From NCBI RefSeq assembly GCF_048128805.1, contig NC_136006.1, forward strand, positions 6,275,679 to 6,339,678: a DNA stretch of 64,000 nucleotides, in the 5' to 3' direction. Shown here piece by piece: positions 1 to 20,859 of the stretch (the stretch's first letter is position 1; each line of letters starts with the position of its first letter). The notes under the pieces are model-generated. The model was given only the letters and a program-made list of their open reading frames with translations, searched no databases and was not told where the DNA came from. The DNA comes from Centroberyx gerrardi. Lineage: Eukaryota; Chordata; Actinopteri; Beryciformes; Berycidae. The position numbers and the translations under genes were made by a program.

Positions 1-8
1 AGGCTTCT

Positions 9-273
9 ACACAGTATAGACCTGGGTCACGTTGTTTTTTCGCCTCTGAAGGTGCCAGATGGGTGGGGTTTGCCACGTAAGGCAGTGCCAGAATGTTCTG
101 ACAATCATATGACGTTTAAAAGTCAATCTAGTATACTTTTCTGTGAGTGACAACTTATGTGACACTATTGGTACCATGCTGATGCAGTAAACCCCACCCA
201 TCTGGTGCTTCGAGCTGATAAAAAAACATGCCAAGAAATATTTGCCTAAGCTATTTGACCCAGGTCTGATACA
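9..273. mobile_element. Inverted-repeat element (MITE-like)
   Basis: GCCAGATGGGTGGGGTTT at 54-71 faces AAACCCCACCCATCTGG at 190-206, and GACCTGGGTCA at 20-30 faces TGACCCAGGTC at 257-267. A related single arm (AAACCCCACCCACACGGGAC) occurs near 35200. The end cannot be fixed because the window starts here. Confidence 0.6.
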
Positions 274-533
274 CATTTGATACATGCAAACATACACGAC
301 ACATGCAAAAACTTTAAGAGGAAAATAGATAGATATTAGCAATGGGTGACGTGATAAAAGCCACAAGGTGGATGATGAGCGGGTAAACAAATAGTTGCTG
401 TCGTTGACTTTGGCCCAGTAATGTAATGGTAAAACAAACAGTAGGCTTAGTCTGGTCAATGATCAAAACGGCCCTCAACCACCAATATAAACAAAGCAAA
501 AATCAACTACATTTACCAACACAAACATTAACT

Positions 534-700
534 ATTCCTAATAGTAGGGCTGCACCATATGCAATTGGGATGTACTGTAAATTGCAATACAGTATAAAAG
601 CATAGATTTTTCAATATTTTAGATTTTTCAGCAAACAAGAAATATTTCAATAAAAAACTGAGATGCTGTTGCTAAAGATTTGCTTTGAATCTTTGTTTGA
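534..700 (+). repeat. Possible truncated hAT MITE end
   Basis: TAGTAGGGCTGCACCATATG followed by an AT-rich stretch resembles the left end of TAGGGCTG-type hAT MITEs (compare 31825 and 63027). No right end was found nearby. Confidence 0.35.
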
Positions 701-1435
701 ATACAATGAATGTTTCTTTTATTCATTTATAGGCCTCATTGAGCTCAGCAGCACCAGAATATCATGTTTAGGAGTGACTTTTCAGCAGCCGCCAGTCTGA
801 TAAACTAATTGCAGCCTTGTGCAATTTGGAAATTGAAGTAGTTCATATTGTACACTTTAGTACTTTGTCCTATTTTTATGTAACTTAACCAATCTAATAC
901 TCCTTACTATTATGTAAACTGAATTAATCTAATCTAGATTCTATCTTAAAACATTTAAAATGATGGTAAACTTTACTTCACAAATAAGAGGGTGAGTTTA
1001 GATGGGTTTACCCTCGCCTGCATCCCTGCTCCTCCCCCTAAAATCAACTGACAGCAAGTTAGATGCATTTAATGAAAATAGAGACCATCCCCTTCCCATC
1101 ACCTCCTGGTCATACTGATAAACATTAATCATGCAATAGCCATAACCCTCTCTGCCTCTCTTCAAATGTCATGATACTTGGCAGCCACCGCAACACACAC
1201 ACACACACACTGCAATTGATAAAGGAGTCAACTTCAGCTCTTTACACAGGAAGTCACACAAAACCACAGGGCTAGGTAAAAACGGTCAGGCTAGGTATGG
1301 TTTCAGGTTTATGCAAGTTATGTTTAATGTCACCTGACTGTATACTGACCTGACAGGACCTGAGGTAGCCATGTGAGCACCCAGATGACAGCAGTCATGA
1401 CAGCCAAACCATCTCCACTGCACTGCCATCAGTCA
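700..1435. other. Non-coding, no supported feature except a short CA repeat
   Basis: AT-rich sequence with a (CA)n run at 1192-1210. No exon-like frame with splice sites was recognised. Confidence 0.5.
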
Positions 1436-1830
1436 GTCAAGTTGGTACCACACTTCACTGGATGCTGCTGCTGCCATTTTCCGCTGTTAACACTGTCAGT
1501 GACAATGAATCTGGAGTTAGGGTGACTGTAACTTTGTTTTTTGTGTTGTGGCATAGCTTTTAAAATGAGGTCAAGTTGGTACCACACTTCACTGGATGGT
1601 GCTGCTGCCATTTTCCGCTGTTAAGACTGTCATACAATGAATCTGGAGCTAGGTTGACTGCAACTTTGTTTTTGTTTTGTAGCATAGCTTTTAAAATTAT
1701 GTCAAGTTGGTACCACACTTCACTGGAGACCACTGGTTAAATTTTCTGTTGACAACATCATTGACAGTGGAGCTAGTCTTACTGTAACTTTGCTTGTATT
1801 TTAGCTTGGTCTTCAACATTATGTCAAGTT
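1436..1830. repeat. Tandem repeat of about 135 bp, three units
   Basis: GTCAAGTTGGTACCACACTT begins units near 1436, 1571 and 1701. Units share CACTGGATG, GCTGCCATTTTCCGCTGTTA and GCATAGCTTTTAAAAT. The third diverges after GGTACCACACTTCACTGGA. Confidence 0.9.
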
Positions 1831-3660
1831 AGTAACTGCTGTTATGTAACGTAACGTTATCTTTGGCTCCATCAGTCACAGTGAGTTAGTATAACGTTAA
1901 CTGTAATAACTTAGCTTTGCCTGTGTTGTAGCTTAACTTTCATTATTGTTAGGTTGCTTCGATTAAAAAAAACATTCAAACTTACGTTCACTTGCTCAAG
2001 ATAGATACCGTTATCTACTAAGCTAGAAGCCACATCATTAAGCTTGTTATTAAACGCCCATTCGCTGGAGATCTAACGTTAGCTAAATTAACTGATAGCA
2101 AGTTATTTGACCAGTACGTTAGCTAGCAAGCTAACGCTAGCGAGATAACCTAGTGTAAATCAAAGCCGCAGACTGTTCGTAACATGCAACGGTCAGATAA
2201 TAGCTGTTATACCTGTTCTGGAAGGTTTTCACATTTTTAACCATCAATTTTGGCTAATAGCAGGAAATACCAGAACACACACACTTCAATTCCCCGCTGG
2301 ATCCACAGTACCGCTACTCCTGCTGCCTTCAAGTGTGCCTCGTAAACTCCTACTTCCAAGTTAACAGTCATACATGCGACTTGTCGCGCAAAGTGCCTTT
2401 GATGTAAATGTAAATGTAAATAATAACAGAAAGGATCCTGTAACGATTTTAGTTTTTGGTAGCTGTTGTTTTATTTTGGAGATCAAGCAGGTTAGAGCTA
2501 CTTTGTGCTGCAAGGGCAGAATGATGGCGGTAAAATGTGCATCAGGCATGTATGGCATGTAGGCATGTATGTATAAGTATGCAAAACATTTGGTGCCAAC
2601 TAGAAATTAAACAGTAGTAGCATACAACATGAGAAGAGAAACCTACAACAAAGCTAATAATTTACTTAGAATTCCAAACAACAAAGCATACATACATCAT
2701 TTTACCATCAAAGGTCTTCCCTGCTGTCCGCCTCCTAAAAGTCACGTCCGGGGAACTCGGGCATCACAGAAAATGCCCACTTTCACTTTTGTATTTGGCA
2801 TTTTGTTGGGGCGTTCATGTGCGCTCTATCCGGAATCTCGATGTTTTCGACAAAACTTGAAAGCAGCATCTCTTTAAGGTAGATGATAGGAAATCACGTG
2901 ACGCAGCGTAATCTCGTTTTGCAATGTGGGTGTAATCAGTGGCGGCGCGTGGGCGGGGCAGACTGGGCAATTGCAAATTTGGCCACACTTGTCTTAATTT
3001 GATTGTAACTAGGGTGACACTGGGTGACACAACATAAATACATTTATCGCGATCTACAAAGAAAGAAAAAACAGAAATAAACCTACTATGCTTTTGGAAC
3101 ATTGTGCTCCTTGTTTTACTGAGACTGAGTTACAGCAACAGGTTGAGTTCTACTCCCAGTCTGTCTCCCGACGAGTAGCTTTGAGTAGCTTTAAGTCTCT
3201 TTCAGTAAAGTAATAATACATATTGCACTACGTGAGTTGATTTAAGTGACATGAGACACAACTGGGGAGGGTTTACTAGCCTAAATTGTTTTGAATGTAG
3301 CGTAATGCAGCCTATTAACCAATCGAGGGCGATGTGTGTGTGCGTCGGGTAGGCCTACGTTGTGCGTCGGATGAAGGTAAGATGCCTTTGCAGTTTATTT
3401 TCATGAGTTTTTGCTGGGCTGTGCTTTTTACATTTACTGTGTTGTTTTTCTTTGTTGGAGGTTGCGTATTTAGCAATTGGCAATGTGTGATGATGGTTAA
3501 CGGGACATGCACGTTGCGCATTTGGCACTGCGTAATGCTGAGAAGGGGACAGTTTTTGGCATTTGGCATTGCGTAATGGTGAAAGCATATGGCAAGTTGT
3601 CAACAAAATACATGTCAGGAATGAAGTAAAGAGCAAATTTTCATAGTAGATGACCCTATT
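1831..3660. other. Non-coding, AACGTTA-rich stretch and diverged repeats
   Basis: 1840-2150 is rich in TAACGTTA/GCTAGC words. The segment 2935-3000 (GGCGGCGCGTGGGCGGGGCA) looks like the edge of an old repeat. Short open frames here have no recognisable homology. Confidence 0.4.
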
Positions 3661-3682
3661 TTTCTAGTTTGCATGGTAACGT

Positions 3683-3698
3683 TGTGTGTGTGTGTGTG

Positions 3699-3731
<33 letters not shown>
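3683..3731 (+). repeat. GT then GA microsatellite
   Basis: (GT)n followed directly by (GA)n. Confidence 0.95.
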
Positions 3732-3732
<1 letters not shown>

Positions 3733-3734
3733 GA

Positions 3735-5165
3735 TTGATGCTGTGGGTCATTGTGTGGCAATAACAATGGGCATCAAATAACATTGAGTTGTCAACCCTA
3801 CGTGAAATAGTTGATAAAACGTGGGAACGTGTGGATGGGCGGCATTTATAGTTATAGGTAGTTATATTTATAGGCACGCGCCGGCTGGGTGTACTGTATC
3901 TGAAGTTCAGATCATTGGGAAATACCTTCAAATGAGTATACCCTTATCCATTTTAGCTGTCTCTTATTTTATGGAAATATAAAAACACATTGTTAGCTCA
4001 AACTGTATTTATTTACCTTTATTTGGCCCTGCACATACACAATTCAATACACTGTGAAGCAAGACAAGGCGACAATTGTTCTGTAGCTATTTAGTCATCA
4101 GTGGTTAACAATTAGACATTAAGACTTTCAGTATAAAAACTTCTGACACAGGTTGAAATTGAAATGTCATTCTCTCACAAACACACACATCCACACATGG
4201 AAGCAACACACACACACACACACTTATGACACATGGAAGCAACACACACACACTTATGACAACAATTGCTCTGTATTTAACAGTCAGTGGTGAGTATTCA
4301 GCATAAGACTGTCACTGTCCAAACTATTGCACAGGTTTAGACTCTAACATCATCCGCCATGTTCACACACAGCACCAAGGAGAAATCCAGCCTCGGAAAA
4401 TCTTAACACTGTTAGATACCGTCAATCTGTGATGTTTAATGCATTTCAGGAGTTATTTGTTTGTTTGCGATGAAGTGTTTTTGATGAACCCACTCTCCCT
4501 CAACCTGCCTCGTCTACTTCTATATCAGTTAGTGATTTCCTACATTTCCCAGAATGCCTTTCGACAAGTCCCAGAGAAAGGGTGTGAACTTGTTGCTTTC
4601 AGTTAAAGGTTGGCGATTGTTCACAAAAATATAGCTAGTTACCCAACTAGTTTGTGAATATTAGGCCGTGTTTATGATTGCGGCCGCACGCCTTACTCAA
4701 GATGCAGCATGTCTTGTGGCTGCATTGCATTCTGGTCTGTTGAGTCTACATGGGTGGAGAAATTGGTCTCTCTTCCTCTTCTACGATGGATTTCTCCCTG
4801 TATGATTGTTGAACGTCTCTCGGTACAAAACGGCGGCTCTAGAAAGAAGCCCTCGCTCTTTGATTCTGAGGGACTGACACCAAAACCTGACGTTTACCGC
4901 TGATGTTTCAGATCGCCGAAACATTTTCTGCTGTCAAACTCCATTGTAGCTGCGCTGGAAATATCTCGACATGACGTCATGTTGTCTACGTTTGTCCAGT
5001 TATCTGTGAGAATAAGAAAAATACACCACCGAACAACAAGAAATGGACCCAGAAATGCAAGATACATCGCTGACAGCTGTTTTGAACAGTGTTAAAAGTG
5101 TTTTGGGGTTAGGGTGGATTTTTCCTTTAATAGGAAGGAATGTATTGATGAATAACTGCCCATGC
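3735..5165. other. Downstream of CRFB gene; possible 3' UTR and short repeats
   Basis: Contains a duplicated ACACATGGAAGCAACACACA segment (4195-4260). The patch 4680-5040 (TGACGTCATG at 4972-4981) looks non-repetitive, but no exon is recognisable. Part may be CRFB 3' UTR. Confidence 0.35.
4008..4024 (-). terminator. Candidate polyadenylation signals for CRFB gene
   Basis: Two AATAAA hexamers on the minus strand (TTTATT on plus) lie about 1.2 kb beyond the stop codon. No closer canonical hexamer was noticed. They sit in repeat-like sequence, so the assignment is tentative. Confidence 0.25.
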
Positions 5166-5170
5166 ATCCA

Positions 5171-5211
5171 CATTACACACACACGCACACACACGCACAC
5201 ACACACACACA
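5171..5211 (+). repeat. CA microsatellite beside the CRFB stop codon
   Basis: (CA)n with CG interruptions, ending 5 bp before the TGA of the receptor gene, hence in its 3' UTR. Confidence 0.95.
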
Positions 5212-5215
5212 AATA

Positions 5216-14820
<9,605 letters not shown>

Positions 14821-14991
14821 CCTTCCTTACTCATTTATCACAAAGTAGTGGGTCTCTCCCTTCGCAGACTGCATTGTTATTGTCTGGAAAAGGGAAAATT
14901 ACTCATATTCAATATGCAAGCCTACACACATACAAGCGCATTTTTTTGGGATGTATTGGAGGGTAAACACACACACAGAATACAGTTTATC

Positions 14992-15222
14992 CACCTTTTA
15001 AGCTGATATAATACAGTTTTTCCATCTTTTAGGCTGATAAAATAGAGTTTTCCCACCTTTTAGGATGATATAATAGAGTTTTTCCATCTTTTAGGATGAT
15101 ATAATAGAGTTTTTCCATCTTTTAAGCTGATATAATACAGTTTTTCCATCTTTTAAGCTGATATAATACAGTTTTTCCACCTTTTAGACTGATATAATAG
15201 AGTTTTCCCACCTTTTAGGCTT
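14992..15222. repeat. 31-bp tandem array
   Basis: About seven units containing CTGATATAATACAGTTTTT and CCATCTTTTA, with a G/C polymorphism (AATAGAG or AATACAG). It joins directly to a copy of a dispersed repeat at 15205-15440, whose terminal sequence is the same unit. Confidence 0.9.
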
Positions 15223-15440
15223 ACTTCTGGCATAAATTGCACAGCATACATAGCAACTAGTATCAAACTGATGTAAATTACAGAGATTAGTGCTTTTCTG
15301 GAAAATATAATAGCTTTTTTATTCATAATGGTGTGCGTTTTCCTCATGAAGATCACACACTTCATAGTAACCACTGTATCACCGATAGGAAACAGCAGCC
15401 TACAACACTGAAGAATGTAAAGTTGATATATTTCCGCGTA
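15205..15440 (-). repeat. Dispersed repeat 'GGTGGGAAAACTC' family, copy 1
   Basis: Homologous words to 11210-11450 in the same order (GCATACAT, AGTATCA, CTGA, CTTTTCTG, TTCATA, TTTTCCT, CAACACTG, CGTATTA). Reverse-complement copies lie at 16930-17105 and 31255-31400. It is a dispersed element rather than a local gene duplication. Confidence 0.6.
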
Positions 15441-15501
15441 TTAAACAATAATGTAACGACTTGACAGGAACACATATCCCGTCACATATCACGTCTTCAT
15501 G

Positions 15502-15600
15502 ATCCACCTACCCGACTCTTGTCGTCGCCTTGTGTTCAGAAAGCAGAAGAGAAAGTTGTGTGCGGCCGGACGGTAAAGTACAGCAGCTCCTTTCCTGTGT
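15502..15600 (-). promoter_or_regulatory. Candidate 5' non-coding exon/promoter of CRFB gene
   Basis: A CpG-containing, non-repetitive patch 0.7 kb upstream of the CRFB start codon. On the minus strand it contains GGGTAG followed by GTGGAT, a usable splice donor. The plus strand carries CAGAAAGCAGAAGAGAAAG, a purine run loosely resembling an interferon-response element but without strict GAAANNGAAA spacing. Position is the main argument. Confidence 0.25.
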
Positions 15601-15644
15601 GATCAACACTGCCGACTGACTAATACTCTAATGTCAAGTCAGCC

Positions 15645-15674
15645 GAAATGAAAAAAAAAAAAAAAAAAAAAAAA
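15645..15674 (+). repeat. Poly-A run
   Basis: About 27 consecutive A followed by GAGG. Probably an old retroposon tail. Confidence 0.8.
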
Positions 15675-16291
15675 GAGGCTATAACTTCCTGTGAAGCTTT
15701 CAAAATAAAAGCCTTATAGCCGAACATGCGATTTTTGTTAGTGATAACAAAGTGCCAATGTGAAAATAAAGAAATTAATGAAGAATGAAGAAATCTATAG
15801 TAGCTAAATGAAAATGCAGTTGTTTTCCACCCCGAAAATATCATTTTTACATCTCCAGACAATGTGCATGTTATGCACATTTATTGTTGTTTATTTATTG
15901 CTTTATTGTTTTATAGTCTTTTACACGTCTTTTATTGCTTATTTGATATATTGCTCTGTTTCCTGCTTACAGCCTAGGCTACTCTACTTGTCTTTTTCTC
16001 TATTGGCTTCTATTGCCTTTGCTGCTTCAACAACCTAATTCCCCCACAGGGATCAATAAATGATCTGGGTGCAAATGGAGCAGTGATAACTGACAAGGTG
16101 TTATTATCAGGTCAGTCTTATAAATTATTAGACGGTAGGTCACCGAACTATCTGAACTATCAGCTTAGAAGGAACATCGGTGCTAAATGCTCCTGAGAGG
16201 TGAAAAAAAACCCTGCGCAAATGATCTGTGCTATAGGCTAATAGGCTACATGTCTTTCAGCTTGTTTTCAATGGGACAGTTGACTGGAGTG

Positions 16292-16380
16292 TCATTTGTT
16301 TAGTGGTAATTACACTAAAACCTCAAAATTAATGTGGTCATGATTTATTGGTGTTAAAATGCTACACACAGCACCTTTAG
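16292..16380 (+). repeat. Dispersed repeat ending GCTACACACAGCACCTTTA, copy 1
   Basis: CATTTGTTTAGTGGTAATTA ... ATGCTACACACAGCACCTTT. Further copies at 30133-30223, 51096-51180 and, reversed, 40209-40318. Confidence 0.7.
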
Positions 16381-16929
16381 CATCATTCTTGTTTTTCCAA
16401 ATGACACTTTTTCACGCTTTTATTTTGAAGGCGAAATCGTCTAACTTCCGGTGTTGTTCTGGCTTTCTCTCTTTAGCTTGACTCTCCTAATCGTCGGCAA
16501 ACCCCTTCGAAACGTCACTCGGTTTCCAAATAATCACGTGTATTTTTTTTTGTCATCCAGGAATATTGTATTTCAGTACAGCAGCAGTACTGTAGAAGAC
16601 CACAAGAGGGCGGTGGAAGACAGGAACATGTTGTGAAAGCTCAGTGATTTCCTGCCGTGTCCTTATTCCAACCCATAAAACCTGCAGGATTACTCAAGAC
16701 CTCATGAAAAATCACTGTCATATTCATGTGATATTCCTACAGGGACTTCTAGTGTGTCTGTGGGAGTCAACAGCGAGTTTAAAGTGACCTTATTGTAATG
16801 AATGGTGTTTTTTTTTATCTCCCATAATATCACTAATATTCCTATAGAATATTATATATGTATAGAGATGTAGTGTAAATAAAAAGGTGGGTAAACTATG
16901 ACCTCCAGTCGGCAAGCATCAGAAGCCAA

Positions 16930-17105
16930 ATGACCACCAATATAAATAAAAATCTATTATTTCTTCACAAAAACAATAATTTATATATATTTTTTCCACT
17001 TTTCAAAGATTCTATCCTCATTTAATTTACCTCAATTTGATGCTACTTCCTATGATGTACTCCATGTATTTAGGTCAGAAAGGTGAGTAAACTCTATTCT
17101 GCAAA
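16930..17105 (+). repeat. Dispersed repeat 'GGTGGGAAAACTC' family, copy 3
   Basis: Opposite orientation to the 15205 copy. TTTGATGCTACTTCCTATGA and GGTCAGAAAGGTGAGTAAAC match it at moderate identity. Confidence 0.5.
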
Positions 17106-17129
17106 TAATCAGATGCTTAAACTTCATCC

Positions 17130-17164
17130 CTGTATATATATATTATATATATATATGTATATAT

Positions 17165-17200
<36 letters not shown>
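17130..17200. repeat. (TA)n microsatellite
   Basis: AT/TA alternation with GTATA interruptions. Confidence 0.9.
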
Positions 17201-17203
<3 letters not shown>

Positions 17204-17221
17204 ATATTATTATTTTATATA

Positions 17222-18920
17222 GTTTTTCTGTGATATTTGTGTAGTATCCCTCTAAAATTTTGCAGGATTACTATATTTCTTTTTTAGCAAGCGATGTGTT
17301 TGTATGACACTTGTTTCCAGGTGAATGCAGAAGTGTGTTAGATTGTCAAACACCATGTAGAGTCTTATCAGTCCAGATATGTAAAGCAGACAGCAGAGAA
17401 CAAAGGTAGACCGGTTTTAAAGGAAAGCTCAGCAGTGTGACACCAACACTGCAGCTCAGTATAATGTTACTCAACACTGCAGTGCAATACAGTTTCAGCC
17501 AGAGAGTTGATAAAGGACTTTAAAGTGGTAATACATCAGATTCTGTTTTTTTTTTTTCTGTTTTTTTTTTTTTTTTTAAATTTTGGAGTGATCTTTGGTG
17601 CTAAATGTGCGTTTTGCTTCTCTTTATCGTCGATTCATGAAAAGCAACAGTGATTCAACCTGTATCCAGTTCATGAGATCTTTTCCAAGGAAATCCAAGC
17701 TCCGCCCACACTGTTTGATTGACAGGTGATGTGTGGGAAGTGCAGTGCAGAGACACCACAGCAGTGAGGCTGAGCAACAAAAATGGAGACTGAATAAAAA
17801 AAACAAGGAACTCACTGACTATGTGATGTATGAATATTAATTATAAATAAACCAAAACACAGTTTCAGCCGCTTGTATTGCTTTTTATTATCACAGACTA
17901 CACAGCGGCACAAAGTTTGTGGATGAAGGAAACAATCCACACCGTCGTTTTCATAATAAACAAATAAAGCTTCAACAATTCAACAATCTGCTCAAACAAA
18001 CCAAATTATATACAGATCAATCCTGCCAAGCCGCTTCCAAACACACACTCTGTTCCTTAAAACAACACGCGAGTCTCTGAAGACTCGTCAAACACTTGTA
18101 AATATTCAGATCTGCAGAGCGATGTGTACAAGTCGTCTCGAGGCACGGAGCCTTGGGTTATTAATAATCATAACAAATAGCTGTTTTACTGTACTTTCGA
18201 ATAATTACATTCCCTGATACAAGTACTTAAGGTGCTGTAATGATCTTTAAAAAATAAAAAAAAGAGAGAGAGAGAGAGAGAGAACAAAAGAAAGAGAGAA
18301 AAGGAGCGAACAGAAGAGAGTGATGTCAAGACCAAAACACCCGGTGATGTCACTCGCTGTGGGAATGTTCCAGACGTTTTAAGACCGTGTGATGAGCGCT
18401 GATGGGAGCGTTAGCACGAATCGGACGACCTGTGCTCTAAGCGTCCCGTCTGAAAACCATTAAAAGGTGGCTGGCGGAGGTGTGTAATCGCCACCTCACC
18501 AGATGGGAGTGACTAAAGGCAGACAGAAAGCCCCGGAAAAGCACGGTTTCTGCCAGTAGCACGGCTGGGAATCGGGAGAACAATCCCTGTCTTTCCCCCT
18601 GTACTGAATATTCGGTGTGAATCTCGATCAAAAGCATCGAAAAGCTTCAAAATGTCACCGTTCTTACAGGAACAGCTCAAGTTCGCCTCTTGTTTATGGG
18701 CCGCTGTGCCGAGGAAATCGATTCGGTGCGGTCTGGGTTGTATTTATGAAACCAGATGGCATCCATAACAGAATATAATTCACCCCATTGCATAATGAAA
18801 TGTGTTTTCATTCAGCAAAGAGAGATACAGGGTGAAGTCTCGTTTCAGGACTGGTGTCGAGGGGATTGGTATCGAAAAAATTAGCAGCCGCAGATGCTGC
18901 AGTCAGTCAGTCAGCATCCG
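17222..18920. other. Non-coding, partly unique; possible distal 3' UTR
   Basis: 17885-18750 has few repeats, moderate GC and a minus-strand AATAAA at 17885-17890. It reads like a 3' UTR, but no matching coding exon lies immediately upstream on the minus strand; the nearest is c21orf62, 6.5 kb away. Confidence 0.3.
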
Positions 18921-18924
18921 GCTC

Positions 18925-19582
18925 CCAGACCCACAGACCCACAGACCCTCAGATCCACAGATCCACAGACCCACAGACCCTCAGATCCACAGACCCACAG
19001 ATCCACAGACCCACAGACCCACAGATCCACAGATCCACAGATCCACAGACCCACAGACCCTCAGATCCACAGACCCACAGACCCTCAGATCCACAGATCC
19101 ACAGATCCACAGATCCACAGATCCTCAGACCCACAGATCCACAGATCCTCAGACCCACAGATCCACAGACCCTCAGATCCACAGACCCTCAGATCCACAG
19201 ATCCACAGACCCTCAGATCCACAGACCCTCAGATCCACAGACCCTCAGATCCACAGATCCACAGATCCACAGACCGACAGATCCACAGACCCTCAGATCC
19301 TCAGATCCACAGACCCACAGATCCACAGACCCTCAGATCCACAGACCCTCAGATCCACAGATCCACAGACCCACAGACCCTCAGATCCTCAGATCCACAG
19401 ATCCACAGACCCTCAGATCCACAGATCCACAGACCCTCAGATCCACAGATCCACAGACCCTCAGATCCACAGACCCACAGATCCACAGACCCTCAGACCC
19501 TCAGATCCACAGATCCACAGACCCACAGACCCTCAGATCCACAGACCCACAGACCCTCAGATCCACAGATCCTCAGATCCAC
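18925..19582. repeat. 8-bp minisatellite with two variable positions
   Basis: About 82 units of AGAYCCWC, where Y is T or C and W is A or T. The four types (AGATCCAC, AGACCCAC, AGACCCTC, AGATCCTC) are strung in irregular order. Almost no other variation is seen; one unit reads AGACCGAC. Three plus-strand frames stay open through it purely because the unit has no stop in any frame; they are not genes. Confidence 0.95.
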
Positions 19583-19710
19583 GTGGTAAAAACAGCAGAG
19601 ATGAAACAGAAAGTGCCTTCAGTGCCAGAATGAAGCCTCAACACACAACACAGGGCCGTGAAAATAAGTGAAGCACATCGCAAACTGTAGCTAAAGAAAG
19701 TTTAAAGATC

Positions 19711-20172
19711 TACATATCGTCGTCGTCGTCGTCGTCGGGTGAAAACCTCGGAAATACAATTTTGGTGAGTTTCGTCTTTTAACTTAAACTGAAGGATGAC
19801 GTGAATTTCTGCACCTCTTGGGCTTATGAAACCTTTTGAAAACTTATTGGATAAACTGAAAACTGCATGGTGGTCAAGCTAAAAACAACCATGTCTTGGT
19901 TCCTGAAAAGTTACAACCTTCTGTTTAGCATAACGACATTATACTAAGTTATACTAAGGTTTGGTGTCCAAAATATGTCACATTTTGACCTGTAGCCGGT
20001 GTAGAAGTCCCCACAGCTTGACTTAATAATGCAAGTATTTGCTGGGGTTGCAGGAACACAGTAGCAGCACGCATGTAGAAAGTAGGAATTCAACAATCTT
20101 TCCCAAAAAAACAAAAGAGATGTACTAGACCGAGAAAGAGGTTTTCACCTGACAACAGCAACATATACAACA
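19711..20172. mobile_element. MITE family with ACATATCGTC ends, copy A
   Basis: Left end CTACATATCGTCGTCGTCG (a CGT expansion) then GGGTGAAAACCTC. The right end GAGGTTTTCACCTGAC then AACAGCAACATATAC is its imperfect complement. The interior (GACCTGTAGCCGGTGTAGAA) recurs at about 24000-24150. Confidence 0.7.
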
Positions 20173-20548
20173 GTGCAATCACACTTAATGCTGCAAACTA
20201 CATCTACCTTCTATCTACCGAAGGATCCTGAGGCTCAAACATATTAAGAAGAAAGGGATTAAGTTATTGGTTATTGATTGGAGCGCAACAACAGAGGTTT
20301 TAATTGCAATGCTGATTCACTGATTAAATGTTTTCATTACGAAAGAACATTCAGTTTAGTTGACTCCAATCTCCAAAGCATAATCTGTGCAAAAGTAGAA
20401 TAAACTTGTATTGTATCTGCTGTGATGCAGCGGTGGTGATGGGAACAATGATTCTCTTATTTGAACTGAACTGACTGAACTTTCATCAGGGAGCGACGCA
20501 TTTGATGCATTAAGTGTGATCGAGGGGTAGGGAAGATAAATGCGAGCA

Positions 20549-20672
20549 CATGCACACACACAGACACAAAGACACACCCATGCACACACGCCTGCATGTG
20601 CATGGGCATACACACACACACACGCACACACACACACACACACAGACACACACACACACAGACACACAGGCC
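20549..20672 (+). repeat. CA-rich microsatellite
   Basis: Interrupted CA repeat with CAGACACA variants. Confidence 0.9.
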
Positions 20673-20859
20673 CAGCTCAGTCCTTGAATGATCTGCGGAA
20701 CAGAAGTGTTGGCTGCAGATTGTGTTTGTGAGAGCAGCTTTAACAGCGTCTCCGTCTCTCTCAGGATATGAGCTGGAACCGGAGAGAGGGAGAGAGGGAG
20801 AGAAATAAAAAGAGAGGGAAAGAAAGAGAGAGCATGAAAGAAGAGAGTAAGGCACAGCG

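Noticed and set aside
4680..5040. A small gene at the 4709 frame
   Set aside because: 64 codons, no homology, no splice sites; a CRE-like TGACGTCA nearby is not sufficient.
18802..19671. Three overlapping plus-strand open frames of 231-289 codons and one minus frame
   Set aside because: They exist only because the 8-bp unit lacks stops in these frames. The repeat shifts through all three frames, so the proteins are the same octapeptide series; no splice or promoter evidence.
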